NCBI RefSeq assembly: GCF_009176705.1 | Contig: NZ_AP021846.1 | Location: 2,016,001 to 2,080,000, forward strand | Source of the DNA: Pseudoalteromonas sp. A25 | Lineage (GTDB): Bacteria > Pseudomonadota > Gammaproteobacteria > Enterobacterales > Alteromonadaceae | Direction of reading: 5' to 3' | Length of the DNA stretch: 64,000 nucleotides | Part shown: positions 1-8,787 of the stretch, piece after piece | Layout: each line of letters opens with the position of its first letter | Numbering within the stretch: position 1 is the stretch's first letter | Made by a program: the position numbers and the translations under genes | Notes under the pieces: model-generated | Seen by the model: the letters and a program-made list of their open reading frames with translations, nothing else | Told to the model about the DNA's origin: nothing | Database searches by the model: none

Positions 1-2339
1 TAGAGCAAAAGATTGCGCAAATGATCCAACCTGAGATCCGTGACGTGACTGTTGAAGATATGCGCCGTTATGGCTTTGGTTCATATTTAAATGGCGGTGG
101 TGCATTTCCAAATAATGATAAACACGCCACACCTGCAGATTGGATAGCGCTAGCAGAACAAATGTATCAAGCCTCCATAGATGATAGTCTTGACGGAATT
201 AGCATTCCAACAATGTGGGGAACAGATGCAGTTCACGGACACAACAATGTTATTGGTGCAACCCTATTCCCACACAACATTGGCCTCGGTGCAGCAAACA
301 ACCCTGCACTTATTGAGAAAATCGCGTCAATTACAGCAAAGGAAGTCATGGTAACTGGCATAGATTGGGTATTCGCGCCAACTGTTGCCGTGGTGCGTGA
401 CGATCGTTGGGGCCGTACATATGAAGGCTACTCTGAAGACCCAGCTATTGTTGGTAAATATGCAGCAGCTATCGTGTCTGGATTACAAGGCAAACCAAAC
501 GAAGACTTCTTGGCAGATAACCGCGTGATCAGCACAGTAAAACACTTTGTAGGTGACGGCGGTACGCAAGGTGGTGATGATCAAGGGAACAACCTAGATA
601 GCGAACAAGACCTTTTTGATATTCACGCTCAAGGTTATGTTCAAGGTTTAAGCGCAGGTGCTCAATCTGTAATGGCTTCGTTTAACAGTTGGCACGGTGA
701 GAAAATACATGGTCACAAATACCTGCTTACTGATGTACTAAAAACGCAAATGGGTTTTGACGGTTTTGTTGTTGGTGACTGGAACGGACATGGGCAAGTA
801 AAGGGCTGTTCAAACGAGAGTTGCAGTCAAAGTATTAATGCGGGTTTAGATATCTTTATGGTTCCAACCAAAGCGTGGAAGCCGCTACTTGAAAATACCA
901 TCGAACAAGTTAAAAACGGCGAAATAAGCCAAGAGCGTATTGACGATGCAGTATCTCGTATATTACGCGTTAAATTCCGCGCGGGTCTATTTGATAAACC
1001 AAGTCCTGCAAATCGTAAACTCTCTGGTAAAACAGAACTAATAGGACATCCAGAACATCGCGCCGTTGCACGTCAGGCCGTTCGTGAATCACTCGTGTTA
1101 CTTAAAAACAACGACAAGCTATTACCACTCAAACCAAATGCGACGGTGTTAGTTGCCGGAGACGGTGCCGATAACATAGGCAAACAATCGGGCGGCTGGA
1201 CCATAACATGGCAAGGAACAGGTAATAGCAACGATGACTTTCCTGGTGGTAGCTCTATTTTTGATGGCATAAACGAGGTTGTTTCTGCACATGGCGGTAA
1301 GGCGCAACTTAGCGTAGACGGCTCTTTTACTAGCAAGCCCGATGTCGCTATCGTGGTGTTCGGTGAAGAACCCTATGCAGAGGGCAATGGTGATCTAAAC
1401 AACCTAGACTTCCAGCGTGGCAAAGCTAAGGATCTTGCGCTACTGAAAAAGCTCAAAGAGCAAGACATTCCGGTTGTATCTGTGTTCATTACAGGCCGTC
1501 CGCTTTGGGTTAACCCTGAATTGAATGCCTCTGATGCGTTTGTTGTGGCTTGGCTACCAGGCTCAGAGGGCAATGGTGTTGCGGATGTGTTGTTTAGTTC
1601 AGTTGATGGCAAAATCAAGCATGACTTCAAAGGTAAATTATCCTTTTCATGGCCAAACAGTCCTAACGATACCACGCTGAACGTTCATGATGAGCAATAT
1701 CAACCACTATTTGCTTATGGTTATGGGCTAACATATAACGATGACAAAAACGTGCCTCAGCTATCTGAACAAGAAACGCAAACCGCAAGTAACACTCAAG
1801 CATTAGCTATCATGCAAGGTACTGTAAAAGCTCCATGGACGTTGCAACTAAATAGTGGTGACAAGTCTCGAACGATGACCAGTAATACCGCGTCGTTGGC
1901 TAACCTTAGTGTTAGAACAACTGATAGACATATCCAAGAAGATGCTCGTGCGATTAATTTTATCAATAATGAAGTCAGCAAGGTGCAAATTGCCCACGCC
2001 TTCCCAGAAGATTTACGTGCATACAGTGGTAGCAAGGGTGCTTTAAGCTTTGACGTGATGTTAAGCAGTGACGTGCCAGCCAATGCAAAAATTGGTATTA
2101 ATTGTGATGCTGCATGTTCTCAAGGCGTGCCACTTTCAAAATTGATCTCCGCTGAAGATAAAGGAAAATGGAAAACCATTACAGTAGCCACAGCGTGTTT
2201 TGCTGGTGACACGGACAATATGGCTAAAGTATTCAGCCCATTCGCTATCGCAAGCCAAGGGCCGCTTAGCTTAACAATTTCAAATATTGTTCTTAAAAAT
2301 AATATTGATGAAAATCAGGTTTACACTTGTAGTAAGTAA
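1..2339 (+). CDS. GH3 family beta-glucosidase / exo-1,3/1,4-glucanase, 5'-truncated by window edge
   Basis: Glycoside hydrolase family 3 enzyme that would release glucose from beta-glucans or cello-oligosaccharides, probably secreted. The reading frame is open to base 3 and reads EQKIAQM before the first visible ATG at 21, which is the usual GH3 N-terminal motif, so the true start lies outside the window. The nucleophile Asp is seen in GFVVGDWNG (Asp codon 777-779). The C-terminal sandwich domain carries GEEPYAEGNGD, where the Glu codon at 1380-1382 matches the general acid/base of ExoP-type enzymes. The last ~200 residues form an ExoP-like C-terminal domain ending in a Cys. Substrate (laminarin versus cellobiose) cannot be told from the sequence. 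Confidence 0.93.
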   Translation, partial: EQKIAQMIQPEIRDVTVEDMRRYGFGSYLNGGGAFPNNDKHATPADWIALAEQMYQASIDDSLDGISIPTMWGTDAVHGHNNVIGATLFPHNIGLGAANNPALIEKIASITAKEVMVTGIDWVFAPTVAVVRDDRWGRTYEGYSEDPAIVGKYAAAIVSGLQGKPNEDFLADNRVISTVKHFVGDGGTQGGDDQGNNLDSEQDLFDIHAQGYVQGLSAGAQSVMASFNSWHGEKIHGHKYLLTDVLKTQMGFDGFVVGDWNGHGQVKGCSNESCSQSINAGLDIFMVPTKAWKPLLENTIEQVKNGEISQERIDDAVSRILRVKFRAGLFDKPSPANRKLSGKTELIGHPEHRAVARQAVRESLVLLKNNDKLLPLKPNATVLVAGDGADNIGKQSGGWTITWQGTGNSNDDFPGGSSIFDGINEVVSAHGGKAQLSVDGSFTSKPDVAIVVFGEEPYAEGNGDLNNLDFQRGKAKDLALLKKLKEQDIPVVSVFITGRPLWVNPELNASDAFVVAWLPGSEGNGVADVLFSSVDGKIKHDFKGKLSFSWPNSPNDTTLNVHDEQYQPLFAYGYGLTYNDDKNVPQLSEQETQTASNTQALAIMQGTVKAPWTLQLNSGDKSRTMTSNTASLANLSVRTTDRHIQEDARAINFINNEVSKVQIAHAFPEDLRAYSGSKGALSFDVMLSSDVPANAKIGINCDAACSQGVPLSKLISAEDKGKWKTITVATACFAGDTDNMAKVFSPFAIASQGPLSLTISNIVLKNNIDENQVYTCSK

Positions 2340-2365
2340 AAACATTAATAATGTGTTCATATCTC

Positions 2366-2389
2366 AAAGGGCCTAAGGGCCCTTTTTTC
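2366..2389 (+). terminator. Rho-independent terminator of the GH3 gene
   Basis: An 8-bp stem AAAGGGCC / GGCCCTTT (2366-2373 with 2378-2385) and the loop TAAG are followed by a T run to 2388. It sits 27 bases after the GH3 stop codon. Confidence 0.85.
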
Positions 2390-2477
2390 TTATGAAGTCA
2401 AACAAGGCAAAGACTTGTCATTTTATAATCGCTAGCGAGGCACCTTTTTTAAAAAGTTTTCTGCGTTCGAACATATA

Positions 2478-2639
2478 ATACCAATTTTATTAATACATTG
2501 ATCATTCTAGCTAGCTAAATAACTCATTGACTGCGTTAAATATTTCTCATGTAGAACAACTGCATAGCGAAATATTTGCCTTGTTACTAAGCCATTTATA
2601 TGTCGCAATATCTGATCACCAATTTAATGCAATTGGTAT
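2478..2639. mobile_element. MITE-like 162-bp element, copy 1
   Basis: A non-coding element bounded by the inverted termini ATACCAATT and AATTGGTAT. The same 162-bp length and about 96% of the bases (7 differences by eye) recur at 45842-46003. The inside is a long imperfect palindrome: AAATATTTC...ATGTAG in the left half pairs with CTGCAT...GAAATATTT in the right half. TA lies at both ends, so a TA target duplication with CCAATT ends is possible but cannot be separated from the terminus itself. It lies between two convergent genes and, apart from the GH3 terminator, fills most of the gap 2340-2671. No transposase is present, so mobility in trans is inferred. Confidence 0.85.
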
Positions 2640-2671
2640 AAAATCAAATTGATTAACGGCTTCAAAGCATG

Positions 2672-3754
2672 TTACAGCTTAATGCGCTCACCTTCGTTCA
2701 AAATGATCAGTGGTACCTTACTCTTCAAGCTTTTGTGTTGGCCAAGTAACCTAAACAAGGGGGCATGACTGCTTTTGTCACCCATTTTCCACGATGCATT
2801 ACCATAGCCCCATGGGATCATCACCTTGCAATTGAGTTCATTGGCTGCGTAAAGCGCATCTTCGGGTGTCATATGGACTTTTCGATACCATTTACCTGCT
2901 GTTTCATGGAAATACGAAGCAATTGGCATTAAACAAACATCAAAAGACTCAAATCGCTTTGCTATCTCGCTAATATGAGCTGAGTAACCCGTATCTCCAG
3001 CATAAAATAAGCGGGTGTTGTTCGACTCTATAACCCACCCACCCCACAAGCTTGCATCATGATCTTCGCTAATATAAGGCACGATGATGCGACTACTAAA
3101 ATGATGTGCAGGTACAAAGTGTAGTGTTGAGTTGCCTAGGTTAGCTTGTGTGAACCAAAGCATTTCTGAAATATTGTATCCCCCATGTGCAAAGTAATCT
3201 GCGAACCCTTTAGGGGTGAAATACCTAATGTTATTTCCCAAGCTTTTTATTGTTTCTTTGCTGAAGTGATCATAATGAATATGAGAGTACACAACCCCAT
3301 CTATAGTATTCGCCAAATTGTCTGGCCATTTGACTTCATTACGGTAAAAACCATTGATCAACCTAAAGCCCAGATCGACAGGCCAATCAAACTGGTGTTG
3401 CACTGGGTCAATTAATAGCGTTTCACCTGTTGGTGTTTGCACAGCAAACGTAGCGTGGCCTAACCATTGAATTTCGTAGCCAAGCAAGCGCTGACTAAAC
3501 GTGTTTGTGCCCACGTACTGACACTGTTCCATGCCACTTTCACAGGTAATTAACTTAGTTTTTGGGTAGCAGTTGCGCTCACAGTTTACTGGGTAAATTT
3601 TTGGTTTTTTATAGTAATTATCATACCTATCCTCAAAGCCCTTCTGAGTGCTGTAGGCAACTACTTGATGAGGTGAGGTTATACTAGTGACTGTGTTAGG
3701 TGATGAACAAGCACTGATGATAAATGCAGTTGCAATAAGTAAAGTATACTTCAA
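2672..3754 (-). CDS. MBL-fold metallo-hydrolase lipoprotein, NAPE-PLD-like
   Basis: A 360-residue metallo-beta-lactamase-fold hydrolase, probably anchored in the periplasm. The signal ends in the lipobox ISAC (Cys16). The zinc motif HIHYDH is at residues 158-163, preceded by ATFAVQTPTGETLLIDP, and FYAGDTGYS supplies the later Asp ligand. This layout matches the NAPE-hydrolysing phospholipase D / UlaG-like branch. A 65-residue Cys-rich insert (four Cys at about 58-78) lies between the lipobox and the fold. The substrate is unknown; phospholipid or lactone hydrolysis are guesses. It stands alone, convergent to the GH3 gene. Confidence 0.85.
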   Translation of the reverse strand: MKYTLLIATAFIISACSSPNTVTSITSPHQVVAYSTQKGFEDRYDNYYKKPKIYPVNCERNCYPKTKLITCESGMEQCQYVGTNTFSQRLLGYEIQWLGHATFAVQTPTGETLLIDPVQHQFDWPVDLGFRLINGFYRNEVKWPDNLANTIDGVVYSHIHYDHFSKETIKSLGNNIRYFTPKGFADYFAHGGYNISEMLWFTQANLGNSTLHFVPAHHFSSRIIVPYISEDHDASLWGGWVIESNNTRLFYAGDTGYSAHISEIAKRFESFDVCLMPIASYFHETAGKWYRKVHMTPEDALYAANELNCKVMIPWGYGNASWKMGDKSSHAPLFRLLGQHKSLKSKVPLIILNEGERIKL

Positions 3755-3805
3755 CGTAAACGCCTAGATGATGGGTTTTAAGACAGACCTTGATTCTACC
3801 ATTCA

Positions 3806-3909
3806 CAGCCCAACTTGATAAGTGATCCAAAGATGGGCTGTATTTGGTGTGTAAATCTATTAACTATACGCTCACGATACTTTGGATACCGCCTTAGTAC
3901 CCAAAGTAT
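3806..3909. other. Two hairpins in the gap between two minus-strand genes
   Basis: CAGCCCA (3806-3812) pairs with TGGGCTG (3834-3840), and ATACTTTGG (3877-3885) pairs with CCAAAGTAT (3901-3909). They lie downstream of the gene ending at 3948 and upstream of the MBL gene. Neither has a clear T tail on the minus strand, so termination is only one possibility. Confidence 0.4.
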
Positions 3910-3947
3910 ATATGGATTTTATCCCTTGCTAAAACATGACTTTTTGT

Positions 3948-4466
3948 TTACCACTTAAACAAACGACACTTTTGTTTTACTTTGAGTGCGTAGTTAGCCA
4001 CTGTATAGGGTCCAACTTTCTTTTCTCTAACAGGTTCAAATGTATAGGTTTCCATTGATACATCCATGGTGCCATTGGTATCAAGTGAATAGGTTGATTG
4101 AATTTTAGAGCTACCGATTTCAAATAAATTTATAAATTCATTACCTACAAGGTACTGGTCAATTACAATACCATTGTTTTCATCAACAGCGTAATGGCCA
4201 AAGGATTCATTAATTGTTTTAAGTGTATAGTTTCTGACTTGCTGCGAACTTCCTTCACCATAGGTCATTATCCAATCTGCATTTTCATCATCTATATCTG
4301 TAATTTCTAAGGCCATGGCAAACTTATATAAAGTTCCTTTGTGAGGTGTAATTGCTTCGCATTCTCCTTTGTAATAACCAGTCCATCCTTGTGGAGCGTA
4401 GCCGAAACTCGCTGCACTAGTGAGTAGTAGTGTTGGAGCAATTATCAGTTTCAGTGTATTTTTCAT
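3948..4466 (-). CDS. Small secreted protein of unknown function
   Basis: A 172-residue protein with a clear Sec signal peptide: KN near the N-terminus, the hydrophobic stretch LKLIIAPTLLLTSAA, and cleavage near residue 20-22. The mature part starts APQGWTGYYKGECEA. It has one Cys near the start and one near the C-terminus (KQKCRLF), which could form a disulfide that closes a beta-rich domain. I do not recognise the family. It precedes the MBL lipoprotein gene but is separated from it by 193 bases with hairpins, so a shared transcript is doubtful. Confidence 0.7.
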   Translation of the reverse strand: MKNTLKLIIAPTLLLTSAASFGYAPQGWTGYYKGECEAITPHKGTLYKFAMALEITDIDDENADWIMTYGEGSSQQVRNYTLKTINESFGHYAVDENNGIVIDQYLVGNEFINLFEIGSSKIQSTYSLDTNGTMDVSMETYTFEPVREKKVGPYTVANYALKVKQKCRLFKW

Positions 4467-4569
4467 GTTATTTTCCTTGTTGTTATAAAATTACTGCAAC
4501 CATATGATTACAATAAATTTACCCATTTTGCAAACGCGCATTTGAATAATAAAACAACAAGTTATCACT

Positions 4570-5415
4570 TTACTCGCCCACCAGCTTAGATGCTGGTGAT
4601 GTAGCTTCTAATGTTGATGATGCATCACACTTCAGTGTTGCGCTTTGTATATTTAACGACCGGGGCAAGTGAATTACAATGCACTGCGACATGATGTAGA
4701 CGAACCAATTTAGCTCTCTTGCTAGCGGGAAATACCCTACTCCCTTGTTTCCATATAACCAAAACATCCCAATAATTGCATCTGCGATAGTAGCTAATAT
4801 AAGACCAAAACTAATCAGGTGCACAGCTACAGCTGAGCGTGATATTCCAGCGTCAAAGCTCAGCAAAATCCCAAAACAAGCGGGTATGGCAATGATAAAA
4901 CTATAGATAAAAGCCATAGTCACAATGTAATAACCCGCTTCCCAAATGGCCATATTTACATAGCAAATAAGTGCAACCAACATTGTTATGAGCAAACACA
5001 CTACAAGCTGTTTTAATGAAAATGCCCGATATAAAATAGGCCAAATAGCAATTAATAGCAGCGCATATCCTGGCGCAAAAAACCAGATAGAGTCGATTAA
5101 GTAGTCATGTTTTATAACTTCGCCATGGGTATAAAATTGTTCTGTCAGATTAAAATTAATGACATCCCCACAAATGCACAGTAGCAAAGCAGTCAGCGTA
5201 AATTTAGCAACTTTCAGTCTGGCTTGGTTGGCTTTAACAGACTGCATAATAAGAACACTATTGAACACCAATAAGCATAAAACTCCCGCCTCAACCAGCA
5301 ATATATAATTACGAGTTCGACTATCTGCTACTGACCAATAGCCTGCTATGGCTGCAAGCACATCAAACGTCGCTATAAAAAAGGTAATAACTGATAAAAT
5401 GATATACCGATTCAA
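4570..5415 (-). CDS. Multi-pass inner-membrane protein of unknown function
   Basis: A 281-residue, very hydrophobic protein with about seven or eight membrane segments (for example IILSVITFFIATFDVLAAIAG at the N-terminus and VVCLLITMLVALICYVNMAIW in the middle) and a hydrophilic tail of about 30 residues rich in Ser, Ala and Thr. A GDVINFNL motif follows the third segment. The segment count recalls lysoplasmalogenase-type (YhhN) proteins, but I cannot assign it. The next gene downstream (3948-4466) and the upstream solute-binding gene are on the same strand, spaced by 103 and 47 bases, so the latter pair may be co-transcribed. Confidence 0.65.
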   Translation of the reverse strand: MNRYIILSVITFFIATFDVLAAIAGYWSVADSRTRNYILLVEAGVLCLLVFNSVLIMQSVKANQARLKVAKFTLTALLLCICGDVINFNLTEQFYTHGEVIKHDYLIDSIWFFAPGYALLLIAIWPILYRAFSLKQLVVCLLITMLVALICYVNMAIWEAGYYIVTMAFIYSFIIAIPACFGILLSFDAGISRSAVAVHLISFGLILATIADAIIGMFWLYGNKGVGYFPLARELNWFVYIMSQCIVIHLPRSLNIQSATLKCDASSTLEATSPASKLVGE

Positions 5416-5462
5416 ATCGTGAAAGTCCTGTTTGCTAATTTTTTTTAGTCGCTCCGGTGTTT

Positions 5463-6221
5463 TTAGCGATACATTTTTCTAATAGACTCAATTTTTTCAG
5501 TACTTAAGAGGTTTAGGTTTTGCTCTAATAAGCTCGCTTTATGCTTTGCGTACTTGGCTACATAGCCAATAAACTGAGGCTCAACATGCAGTGGTTCGTC
5601 AAAAATAAGCACCGGTAAGTTATACTTCCTAACCACTTGCTTCGCCCAATACCTATCTACCAATAGCGCCTCTACTTGTGCGTTTTTCAATATGCCGAAC
5701 AATGCCTTCGCGTCTTCATCTGACGACTCGTAATACGATACTCTTGCTGTAATCGCATTTAGCTTTGATAGCTTATCGTAGACGATATCGGGGTATATGT
5801 ATTCTTCGGCCATTACAACTCGGAACTCTTTAAGCGACTTAATATCGCTAAGCGAATTGACCCCAGCATCATGTTCTACCGCAAACGACAACTGCCACGA
5901 AGAAATTGAATACTTAACAATATCAAGGTCATCACTAGTATCAATGTCAAGAATGAAGTCGTACTTCCCCAACCTAACAGAATCTTTGCAACGCTTAAAT
6001 GGTAACTCACTAAACTCTAAGCTAACACCAGAGTCTTTCATCGCACTTCTTAAAATATCGATTTGCAAGCCTTTTACAACTCCTTGTTCACTAAAGTTGT
6101 AAGGCCACCATCTTGAAAAACAAAAACGGATCTTATCTGGTTCAGTATCGACAGTTGGTTGTTGGCTATGGCTAAACAAAGATATTGAAAGTGAAATTAT
6201 CAATAAAATAAATTTCGCCAT
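5463..6221 (-). CDS. Periplasmic solute-binding protein, SBP_bac_3 family, no permease nearby
   Basis: A 252-residue protein with a signal peptide (hydrophobic run ILLIISLSISLFS, cleavage near SHS-QQ). The mature N-terminus FCFSRWWPYNF is the first strand of the type-II amino-acid-binding fold, and GVVKGLQIDILRSAM is the second signature segment. The second lobe carries YYESSDEDAKALFGILK and VEALLVDRY. No ABC permease or ATPase gene is in the neighbourhood, so it may sense or scavenge rather than feed a dedicated transporter. The adjacent membrane protein (4570-5415) is not a recognisable permease. Confidence 0.8.
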   Translation of the reverse strand: MAKFILLIISLSISLFSHSQQPTVDTEPDKIRFCFSRWWPYNFSEQGVVKGLQIDILRSAMKDSGVSLEFSELPFKRCKDSVRLGKYDFILDIDTSDDLDIVKYSISSWQLSFAVEHDAGVNSLSDIKSLKEFRVVMAEEYIYPDIVYDKLSKLNAITARVSYYESSDEDAKALFGILKNAQVEALLVDRYWAKQVVRKYNLPVLIFDEPLHVEPQFIGYVAKYAKHKASLLEQNLNLLSTEKIESIRKMYR

Positions 6222-6297
6222 AAAAATGCCGCTTATAGTTAGTAGGTTACCTTGTATTAGCGTAAACCATTACTTATATTGCGCAAATATTGCGCCT

Positions 6298-6687
6298 TTA
6301 AAAGTGGCCGACCAACAAACATATAACTAGCACGAACGCCAGCACGAGCCAAAGTTTTACATAGCGCCATTTTACTTGTGCGTTATGTAAGCATTGCACC
6401 GGGTTTTTTGGGTCGATATAAATATAAGTTGCTTCGCCAGCGTTAAATGAGCGGTGCAGGCTAGGCCTATAAGCTGTTTCACAGCAATATTTTTCGCCTT
6501 CAAATGTATACTCAATGAGCAAACTCGACTCTGAGAGTAGCTCCAAGGGGCCACTTGAGTGTTGTTTTACCTTCGCTATCCCTTCAACCTGAACTGGACG
6601 CCATTTGCGTTTATTTTTTTTGTAGCCAGCGTAAATGTAAAAACTAGCTACAACTAAAATAGCTGAGACAATAAATATATACATCAA
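6298..6687 (-). CDS. DUF3592-like small membrane protein
   Basis: A 129-residue protein with one membrane segment at each end (about residues 3-20 and 109-127) around a small beta domain. RPVQVEGIAKVK, YTFEGEKYCCETAY and YIDPKNPVQCLHN fit the DUF3592 pattern, where a single-domain inner-membrane protein shows a Y-x-P-x-NP element. Function is unknown. Its start codon overlaps the stop of the ketimine reductase gene by 4 bases (ATGA type), so it is translated from the same transcript as its last gene. Confidence 0.65.
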   Translation of the reverse strand: MMYIFIVSAILVVASFYIYAGYKKNKRKWRPVQVEGIAKVKQHSSGPLELLSESSLLIEYTFEGEKYCCETAYRPSLHRSFNAGEATYIYIDPKNPVQCLHNAQVKWRYVKLWLVLAFVLVICLLVGHF

Positions 6688-7613
6688 CTATTTAGCCCAT
6701 AAACTAGGCCAGCAGCGAGTAAATCACTCAATGCCATGCCGACTGATTTAAATACGGTAATTTGATCAACCTGCCTTTGCCATTGTAATTTGTGCATTTC
6801 GCTAAGCTCGGCAATTACATCACTTTGAGAAAAAATACCTTCTTTGATTGGAATAAGTAGCTCTCCGGCCTCTTTTAATACATTAATTCGACTGTCGACA
6901 AATACATTTGCCCGAGCAATAGTCGCACTATCACATTCTCTTGCATCGTGATGGTGGTTACCTATCAAATCGATATGCGTGCCTTCACTTAACCATGCAC
7001 CATCAAACAACGGCTTTTTTGCGCCGGTCGCGCAACTGATAATATCTGCGCTACTAATAGTCTGCTCATCTGCCACACCAACTGCAAATGAAACATCCAC
7101 GTACTGTTTAGATAACTGTTCAAGTAATATATTAGCCTTATCCATGTTACGAGCAATAATTGTCACTTTGTTAATTGGCCGAACGCTTAAATGCGCACCT
7201 ATCATATAGGGCGCTAAGTTGCCTGAGCCAAAAAACACTAAATGACGCGCATCTGAGTTCGACAAATAGTGACTGGCAAGGGCTGATACACAGGCGGTAC
7301 GCCAAAGCGTCACGCTCGTGCCGTCAATAAGAGCTAATGGTTCACCAAACTCTCTGTTAAAAAGCATTATTTTTGAGTATAAGCTCTTAAAACCCAACTC
7401 CTCATTATGAGGAAAATAGGTAAATGCTTTTACGCCAATAAAGTGTTCGTTCCATGCCGGTAAAACCGCAAACGCATCATGTGTCACTGTGTTTAACTCA
7501 TAAACATTACGAGGCGGAGAACCTGAGGGTCTTGCAAAGCCAACTTTAAGCGACTCAATTAGCTTTTCAAAAGAAAAACACTTATGTACTTGTTCTGCAC
7601 TAATAACTAGCAT
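6684..7613 (-). CDS. Ornithine cyclodeaminase / mu-crystallin family, probable delta1-pyrroline-2-carboxylate reductase
   Basis: A 309-residue NAD(P)-dependent enzyme of the ornithine cyclodeaminase/mu-crystallin family. The nucleotide-binding motif is FFGSGNLAPYM, and the substrate-binding region includes GVKAFTYFP (Lys) and LWRTACVSALA (Arg). Where true ornithine cyclodeaminases have GGD, this protein has GNH (IGNHHHDARE), so it lacks that Asp; this favours a ketimine reductase such as delta1-pyrroline-2-carboxylate reductase (making L-proline) over a cyclodeaminase. The gene starts 14 bases after the Xaa-Pro peptidase stop, which supports a proline-related role. The exact substrate is inferred. 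Confidence 0.8.
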   Translation of the reverse strand: MLVISAEQVHKCFSFEKLIESLKVGFARPSGSPPRNVYELNTVTHDAFAVLPAWNEHFIGVKAFTYFPHNEELGFKSLYSKIMLFNREFGEPLALIDGTSVTLWRTACVSALASHYLSNSDARHLVFFGSGNLAPYMIGAHLSVRPINKVTIIARNMDKANILLEQLSKQYVDVSFAVGVADEQTISSADIISCATGAKKPLFDGAWLSEGTHIDLIGNHHHDARECDSATIARANVFVDSRINVLKEAGELLIPIKEGIFSQSDVIAELSEMHKLQWQRQVDQITVFKSVGMALSDLLAAGLVYGLNS

Positions 7614-7627
7614 CGCTTTACTCCTTG

Positions 7628-8707
7628 TTATGTTAATACAAAAGATTTAGGGGCATGCGTTAAACATTCATACCCTTGCTCTGTAATCAAAATGTCATCC
7701 TCAATTCGAACACCACCTAGGTTTGGCAGGTACACGCCCGGCTCAATTGTGATCACATTACCACTGTGTAAAACGTATTCGTTCCGGTTATTAACAAAAG
7801 GAAACTCATGAAGGGCTAGACCTAGCCCATGGCCTAGTCCCTTTCCTGCATAATGCTGGTATCCGTGAGAGCACAGTACTTGCTCAGATGCCAAGTTGAG
7901 CGTTTGACAAGATACTCCTGCCTTGCAAATCGACAATGCAGCATGTTGTGCAGCTAAAACGGTATCGAACATATGTTGTTGCTTTTTCGTAGGCTCACCA
8001 AATACGTATGTACGCGTCATATCAGAGCGATAACCATTAACAACAGCGCCAAAATCAATCAAGATTAGGTCTTGATGAGTCAGTTTAGTTTCACCTGGTT
8101 TGCCATGAGGCAGCGCGCTTCGAGCACCAAAGAGTAATATCGTATCAAAACTCACACCATCAGAGCCGATAGTTTGCATTTTGTAATCAAGCTCTGTCGC
8201 CAGCTCTTTTTCTGTAACGCCAGATCGTACATGTTTGAGCACCTCAGCAAGTGCGGTATCAGCCAACGCCGCGGCCTTTTTAATGCTCTTGATTTCCCAT
8301 TCATCTTTTACCATTCTCAGTGACTCAACTAGCCCTTGAGTTGGGCAAAGGCAGAGATGACCTAGAGCGTCAGCAATATCTTTCCACATACTTACTGTAA
8401 CGAAAGCTGACTCAAACCCAGTGGTACCTGCTATTAAAAACTGAGCAAAGCAGCGACCAAGTGATTGAGAATCCCGATCTCTGCATACAACTTCACAGTG
8501 GTGAGATTCTGCTCTAGCGCGCTCATAATAGCGGTAATCAGTGATGAGATAAGTTTGCCTTGATGTCACAATGAGATAGGCTGCGTTGCCACTAAAACCA
8601 GTCAAGTAACGAATGTTTTCAACGCCGAATAGAATTAGATTATCGATGCCTTTTGACAGGCTGAGCGCTCGAAGTGAGTTTTGCCTAGATGCGTAAATAG
8701 AGTCCAT
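7628..8707 (-). CDS. Xaa-Pro peptidase, M24B family
   Basis: A 359-residue metallopeptidase that removes residues from peptides with proline at position 2. The C-terminal pita-bread domain shows all the metal ligands: the two Asp of IDFGAVVNGYRSDMTRT, the His of GLGHGLGLALHE, the Glu of TIEPGVYL and the Glu of GGVRIEDD. The N-terminal creatinase-like domain spans about residues 1-120. Length is typical of PepQ/YpdF-like enzymes. There is no clear Shine-Dalgarno sequence; the start at 8707 is just after an inverted repeat and about 24 bases after a TATAAT box, so the leader is very short. It is the first gene of an operon with the ketimine reductase and DUF3592 genes. Confidence 0.9.
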   Translation of the reverse strand: MDSIYASRQNSLRALSLSKGIDNLILFGVENIRYLTGFSGNAAYLIVTSRQTYLITDYRYYERARAESHHCEVVCRDRDSQSLGRCFAQFLIAGTTGFESAFVTVSMWKDIADALGHLCLCPTQGLVESLRMVKDEWEIKSIKKAAALADTALAEVLKHVRSGVTEKELATELDYKMQTIGSDGVSFDTILLFGARSALPHGKPGETKLTHQDLILIDFGAVVNGYRSDMTRTYVFGEPTKKQQHMFDTVLAAQHAALSICKAGVSCQTLNLASEQVLCSHGYQHYAGKGLGHGLGLALHEFPFVNNRNEYVLHSGNVITIEPGVYLPNLGGVRIEDDILITEQGYECLTHAPKSFVLT

Positions 8708-8709
8708 AT

Positions 8710-8771
8710 GCGTTATGTTATTGCTTATTTATTATAGCTATAACATAACGCAACCAATAATTGTATACAAT
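8710..8771 (-). promoter_or_regulatory. Promoter with inverted-repeat operators before the Xaa-Pro peptidase operon
   Basis: Reading the minus strand, the perfect palindrome ATTGTATACAAT (8760-8771) is followed by GCGTTATGTTAT (8740-8751) and its exact reverse complement ATAACATAACGC (8710-8721), 18 bases apart. A TATAAT box (8731-8736) lies between the two arms. The layout suits repression by the GntR/FCD protein encoded just upstream; this assignment is an inference. Confidence 0.65.
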
Positions 8772-8787
8772 ATTAAATATTCAAATT

